Shown here piece by piece: positions 14,779 to 17,864 of a DNA stretch of 17,864 nucleotides. Source of the DNA: MGML01 sp964493985 (GTDB lineage Bacteria; Chloroflexota; Dehalococcoidia; Dehalococcoidales; UBA2162). A model generated the notes under the pieces. That model was not told the origin of the DNA, did no database searches, and was given only the letters and a program-made list of their open reading frames with translations. Position numbers and translations under genes: made by a program. Position 1 is the first letter of the stretch; every line of letters starts with the position of its first letter. The DNA is taken from positions 1 through 17,864 of the forward strand of contig CAZBQL010000066.1 in assembly GCA_964493985.1 (NCBI GenBank). The letters are read 5' to 3'.

Positions 14779-15338
14779 CATTAGAAATTGCATCACCATG
14801 GGGGCGGACATTAGGGCTACAAAACAAAGCGTCACCAGAATTTTCTGGCGGAATATCTTCGATGCGTAAGTCATGGGTAGAGATATTCCCTTCACCTTTT
14901 GATACTATGTCTCTTCCCGAAGTAGGTGTATCCATAAAAGAAAATTCAGTTGTTGTATCTTTACCAACAGAATTAGAATTGAGTGCTGTAAATTGGTTCA
15001 ATCAAACCATATCTGAAATTGTCCAATTGCTATGGCTTCCAAAAGAGTGGAATTCAGATAATCCTAAAAAAATTACTGCAAAGGTTATCGAGAGAATGTT
15101 GGCAATCCTCCTAGCAATCCTTGATCCGGATTCTATTGCACCGGCGGTTGTCCCGACTACACGTGGTGGAGTTCAGGTAGAATGGCATATTAATGGAATT
15201 GATTTTGAAATTGAAGCATTTGATATGAATAAACTTGAATACTTCTTCAGTGGGCCAAATGGAGATAAAGAGGGAATAATCGAGGATAATCCAGATGCTC
15301 TTAAACAATTCACATCATGGTTAAAAATTAACAAGTAA
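14775..15338 (+). CDS. Unknown protein, middle gene of the island module
   Basis: A 187-residue protein I do not recognise by name. ATG at 14775 is preceded by GGGGGAG (14762-14768) at 6 nt spacing and overlaps the stop of the previous gene (ATGA), so the two are probably translated together. A notable block is VVPTTRGGVQVEWHINGIDF followed by EIEAF, a pattern I believe recurs in uncharacterised bacterial proteins. A helical segment (ITAKVIERMLAILLAILDPD) lies just before it. No signal peptide or known catalytic motif is seen. Tight coupling suggests it works with the TIGR04255-like protein. Confidence 0.65.
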   Translation: MTLEIASPWGRTLGLQNKASPEFSGGISSMRKSWVEIFPSPFDTMSLPEVGVSIKENSVVVSLPTELELSAVNWFNQTISEIVQLLWLPKEWNSDNPKKITAKVIERMLAILLAILDPDSIAPAVVPTTRGGVQVEWHINGIDFEIEAFDMNKLEYFFSGPNGDKEGIIEDNPDALKQFTSWLKINK

Positions 15339-15364
15339 TCTCTTTCCCCTTTTAATAGAGTGAT

Positions 15365-15739
15365 TTGAGTACATTCACCGATGACTCAACGATAGATGAT
15401 AACGAAACTATCTGGCGACGAGTATCTGATGCTGTAGATGATTCGAACCTTAATCGGAAACGTCCTAGTACGGCTTGTTTTCTTCAGGATGGGCCTGATG
15501 GACCCGTTTCTGTTTATTTAGCATCCGAAGCCATATCTCATAAAATAGTAATGGAAAATGCTAAAGAACCTTTTTTAGTAGAACTAAATGCGGGCTTTAT
15601 CAGACAATTGGGGATTGGCATTATTCGAGATCCATCTTCTGGTGGACCGGGTCACGCATTGTTAACAGGCAGAAAAACGAGGGGGAAACGGAACAAAATG
15701 GCGAAAGCCGCTACTTGGGTAGATCCATATAAGCCATAG
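15365..15739 (+). CDS. Unknown small protein, last gene of the island module
   Basis: A 124-residue protein beginning at TTG 15365, 26 nt after the preceding gene; the ribosome binding site is weak, so the start is uncertain. The N terminus is acidic, followed by WRRVSDAVDDSN, then RPSTACFLQDGPDGPVSVYL, and a C-terminal block GGPGHALLTGRKTRGKRNKM ending in AATWVDPYKP. This Arg-Pro-Ser opening and the Gly-His-Ala-Leu block look like a real conserved family, but I cannot name it or give a function. No membrane segment is seen. Confidence 0.6.
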   Translation: MSTFTDDSTIDDNETIWRRVSDAVDDSNLNRKRPSTACFLQDGPDGPVSVYLASEAISHKIVMENAKEPFLVELNAGFIRQLGIGIIRDPSSGGPGHALLTGRKTRGKRNKMAKAATWVDPYKP

Positions 15740-16034
15740 CTTCAGTTAGTAATTACGTAGTCTGGAAAAGAAATGAGATCAAAAAATCTTACGCGTACAA
15801 GCTCCAACTCTATCCATATTTTCATTATTCACTTCTGCGAGTGCCGTAACTGCTAAAGACAAAACACTCATCAGGTAGTGAAGCCGCACTTTTTCAAGCC
15901 TATGATGGCAATGAGAATTCAGCCTGCAATGTTCTTTTAACTTTAAGTTTGACTTGTTTTATGGCAATTCTTTTTGAATAAATAGAATTCCATTCTTCGT
16001 TATTCCGAGGAATAGCAAATCCCCATTTCCCCAG
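15740..16034. other. Intergenic stretch between convergent genes
   Basis: Separates the island module (plus strand) from moeA (minus strand). It is A+T-rich. I looked for terminators for both sides and found only short inverted pairs without T-runs. No coding frame or repeat is supported. It probably marks the right edge of the island. Confidence 0.5.
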
Positions 16035-17240
16035 TTAAAAAAGCGTAACGGTAACTTCCTCACCCTTTTCGACCGATCCATTAGCATCTATTTTAATGTA
16101 CCCGTCCGCTCTGGCTATACTCGTTATCGCTCCTGACACCGTAAAAACCGGCACTGCCTCATTACCCTCAAGCTTCACCGTCATAAACTGAGGTCTGTCT
16201 TTAGCCCCCGGGGTAGTCTTACTCATTTTCGCTTTTACCGTCTGGGCGCGTTTCTCAGGCAATCGCGCCATTTTTCTCAAAGCAGGTGCCAGGAACAGGT
16301 ACGAATTGACCAGCGATGATGTCGGATATCCCGGCATGCCGAAGACCGGCTTATCGTTAATGATAGCAAACATCGTCGGTTTTCCAGGTTTTATCTCTAC
16401 CCCATGGAATGCTATAACTCCCATTTCTGCCACTACCGATGACAGCAGGTCTTTCTCTCCTGCCGATGAACCTCCGGAAAATACCAGGAAGTCACTTTCT
16501 TCAAGCGCTTCCGTAAGTTTCGTCTTTATCTCTTCAACGGTATCACCGATAATCCCCGGTCTCACAGGTACTCCACCATTCTCGTTTACCACGGATAAAA
16601 TTGTATACGAATTGATATCATATAATTGTCCTGGCTTTAGTTCTTTGCCAAGCTCCACCACTTCTTCACCGGACGGCATAACGGCAACTCTTGGCTTTAT
16701 GTAAACTTTAACCTTCTCCAAACCCTGGGAAGCAAGTACACCTATTTTCCCCGCATCTAGGTAGATTCCGGTCTTCAATACAATCTCTCCTGCCTGAATA
16801 TCCGACCCCTTTAGTGACACGTCAGATAGTTGGGAGACTTCTCTGTAAATCGATACCGTACTGTCTTCTATACTGGTATTCTCGACTATTACCACAGCAT
16901 CGGCCCCCTCCGGCATCATAGCTCCTGTGGCAATTTGCGTGCACTGTCCTGAACCGATGGCTATGTCAGGCGTATCACCGGCATGAATTACGCCGACCAT
17001 TTCCAGTACCACCGGGTTGTTATTACTTGCACCCCTTGTATCCTCAGCTTTTACCGCGTAACCATCCATAGCACCGCGATTAAACGGAGGTGTATTTTGA
17101 GTAGATATTATATCCTCCGCTAAAACTCTCCCAACTGCTTTGTCGATGGGTATTACTTCCGTTTCGTTAATCGGTCTTATATTCTTTTTTACTGTTTGCA
17201 GTGCCTCTTCAAAAGGTAATAATGATACCAAAGGTCTCAT
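16035..17240 (-). CDS. moeA: Molybdopterin molybdenumtransferase MoeA
   Basis: Inserts molybdate, or tungstate in tungsten users, into adenylylated molybdopterin. The 401-residue length is normal. Conserved parts in order: INETEVIPIDKAVGRVLAED, NTPPFNRGAMDGYAV, ATGAMMPEGADAVV, the active-site loop SGGSSAGEKDLL and GMPGYPTS, then the C-terminal beta domain. GGGAGG lies 7 nt before the ATG, and the start overlaps the moaB stop by 4 nt (ATGA), so the two are translated together. The sequence does not tell whether this copy handles Mo or W. Confidence 0.95.
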   Translation of the reverse strand: MRPLVSLLPFEEALQTVKKNIRPINETEVIPIDKAVGRVLAEDIISTQNTPPFNRGAMDGYAVKAEDTRGASNNNPVVLEMVGVIHAGDTPDIAIGSGQCTQIATGAMMPEGADAVVIVENTSIEDSTVSIYREVSQLSDVSLKGSDIQAGEIVLKTGIYLDAGKIGVLASQGLEKVKVYIKPRVAVMPSGEEVVELGKELKPGQLYDINSYTILSVVNENGGVPVRPGIIGDTVEEIKTKLTEALEESDFLVFSGGSSAGEKDLLSSVVAEMGVIAFHGVEIKPGKPTMFAIINDKPVFGMPGYPTSSLVNSYLFLAPALRKMARLPEKRAQTVKAKMSKTTPGAKDRPQFMTVKLEGNEAVPVFTVSGAITSIARADGYIKIDANGSVEKGEEVTVTLF

Positions 17241-17740
17241 CTCGTAGCCTCCCTGACCATATGCCCGATTTCGGGCAGAATAATTTTTTCCACCGCCAAT
17301 TTAACTGCGGCAAGTGAACCGGGAATGCATATTATTGTCCTTCCGCTTATAACTCCCGCTATCGCCCGGCTCATAATGCTTGCAGTACCTATCTCCATGT
17401 AAGACAGCGTTCGAAACAGTTCACCGAATCCATCGAGCATCTTATCCAGCATCGGTGTCACTGTTTCTACCGTGACGTCCCGCATACTGACGCCTGTTCC
17501 TCCACTGGTGATGATTACCTGTAATTCTTCCTGTGATAGTAAATCCTCCAGCTTTTGCTTGATGGCTGATGAATCGTTTTTCAGCAATGTATAATCAACC
17601 ACTGTATGTCCGCTGTTTTCCATTTTTTCTACCAGGTACTTCCCTGACTCATCCGTTTTTTCCGTTCTGCTGTCGGATATTACCAGGACGGCGCAGGTTA
17701 CAGCTTTCGGCGACAATTCCTTGTGTTCGAGATGACTCAT
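17237..17740 (-). CDS. moaB: Molybdopterin adenylyltransferase-type protein MoaB
   Basis: A 167-residue MoaB/Mog family protein that would activate molybdopterin with ATP before MoeA acts. Seen: VLVISDSRTEKTDESGK, the nucleotide-site loop ITSGGTGVSMRDVTVE, DGFGELFRTLSYMEIG, SRAIAGV and IPGSLAAVKLA. The N terminus MSHLEHKE is typical of MoaB. AAAGG lies shortly before the ATG. MoaB in E. coli is inactive, but in organisms without a separate MogA it is taken to do the adenylylation. Confidence 0.93.
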   Translation of the reverse strand: MSHLEHKELSPKAVTCAVLVISDSRTEKTDESGKYLVEKMENSGHTVVDYTLLKNDSSAIKQKLEDLLSQEELQVIITSGGTGVSMRDVTVETVTPMLDKMLDGFGELFRTLSYMEIGTASIMSRAIAGVISGRTIICIPGSLAAVKLAVEKIILPEIGHMVREATR

Positions 17741-17772
17741 GATATATACCTTTCCAAACCCATGCTCAATTT

Positions 17773-17802
17773 ATTATAGTTTTTTACAGCACGGTAACGC
17801 AA
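17773..17802 (-). promoter_or_regulatory. Promoter of moaB-moeA
   Basis: Read on the minus strand: TTGCGT (17802-17797), an 18-bp spacer and TATAAT (17778-17773), about 32 nt before the moaB ATG. The -10 is perfect, the -35 moderate. No Moco-type aptamer is seen between it and moaB, so this operon appears not to share the riboswitch control. Confidence 0.5.
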
Positions 17803-17864
17803 TTGCGTGTGCGTCTTGATCAATCATTGAAGAATAGATAATTACCGAATGCCATCCTCGATTA

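Overview
The window is bacterial chromosome of moderate G+C with clear Shine-Dalgarno sites and sigma70-type promoters. A seven-helix UPF0182 membrane protein, two lipoprotein-anchored oxyanion transporters, molybdopterin genes and short mobile palindromic repeats together fit an anaerobe. A Dehalococcoidia/Chloroflexota-like organism is my guess, but nothing here (no rRNA, no marker protein) proves the taxon.

Layout. (1) 1-760 is mostly non-coding and crowded with short palindromic repeats: three copies of an 82-bp unit, two copies of a 20-bp palindrome and one further hairpin, all ending in AATGAC. (2) 859-3630 encodes a UPF0182 (COG1615) integral membrane protein, read from a TTG start behind a good promoter and ribosome binding site. 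(3) 3649-6805 is a promoter, a Moco/Tuco-type riboswitch, an intrinsic terminator, then wtpB-wtpC-wtpA, an archaeal-type tungstate/molybdate ABC transporter. (4) 6934-10005 repeats that architecture: promoter, second Moco/Tuco-type riboswitch, near-identical terminator, then tupA-tupB-tupC, a tungstate ABC transporter. Directly after the tupC stop codon lies a decayed extra TOBE domain (10006-10215). (5) 10241-12835 holds a third Wtp/Mod-type ATPase without a permease of its own, then moaA and moaC; a GNAT acetyltransferase follows. (6) 13323-16034 is an A+T-rich accessory island: a ribbon-helix-helix regulator with three helically phased 10-bp repeats in its promoter, then a TIGR04255-like protein and two unrecognised proteins. 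(7) 16035-17740, minus strand, is moaB-moeA with a promoter upstream of moaB.

How it fits together. The two transporters would import tungstate/molybdate; MoaA and MoaC make cyclic pyranopterin monophosphate; MoaB and MoeA adenylylate molybdopterin and insert the metal. The finished cofactor is the expected ligand of both riboswitches, so the cofactor would shut down uptake of its own metal. Both leaders contain segments for a simple OFF switch: the 3' strand of the aptamer closing stem (AAGGAG) is complementary to the terminator segment CTCCTT. moaD and moaE are not in the window.

The best candidate for an undescribed system is the island at 13648-15739, which splits the moa genes from moaB-moeA and differs from its surroundings in base composition.
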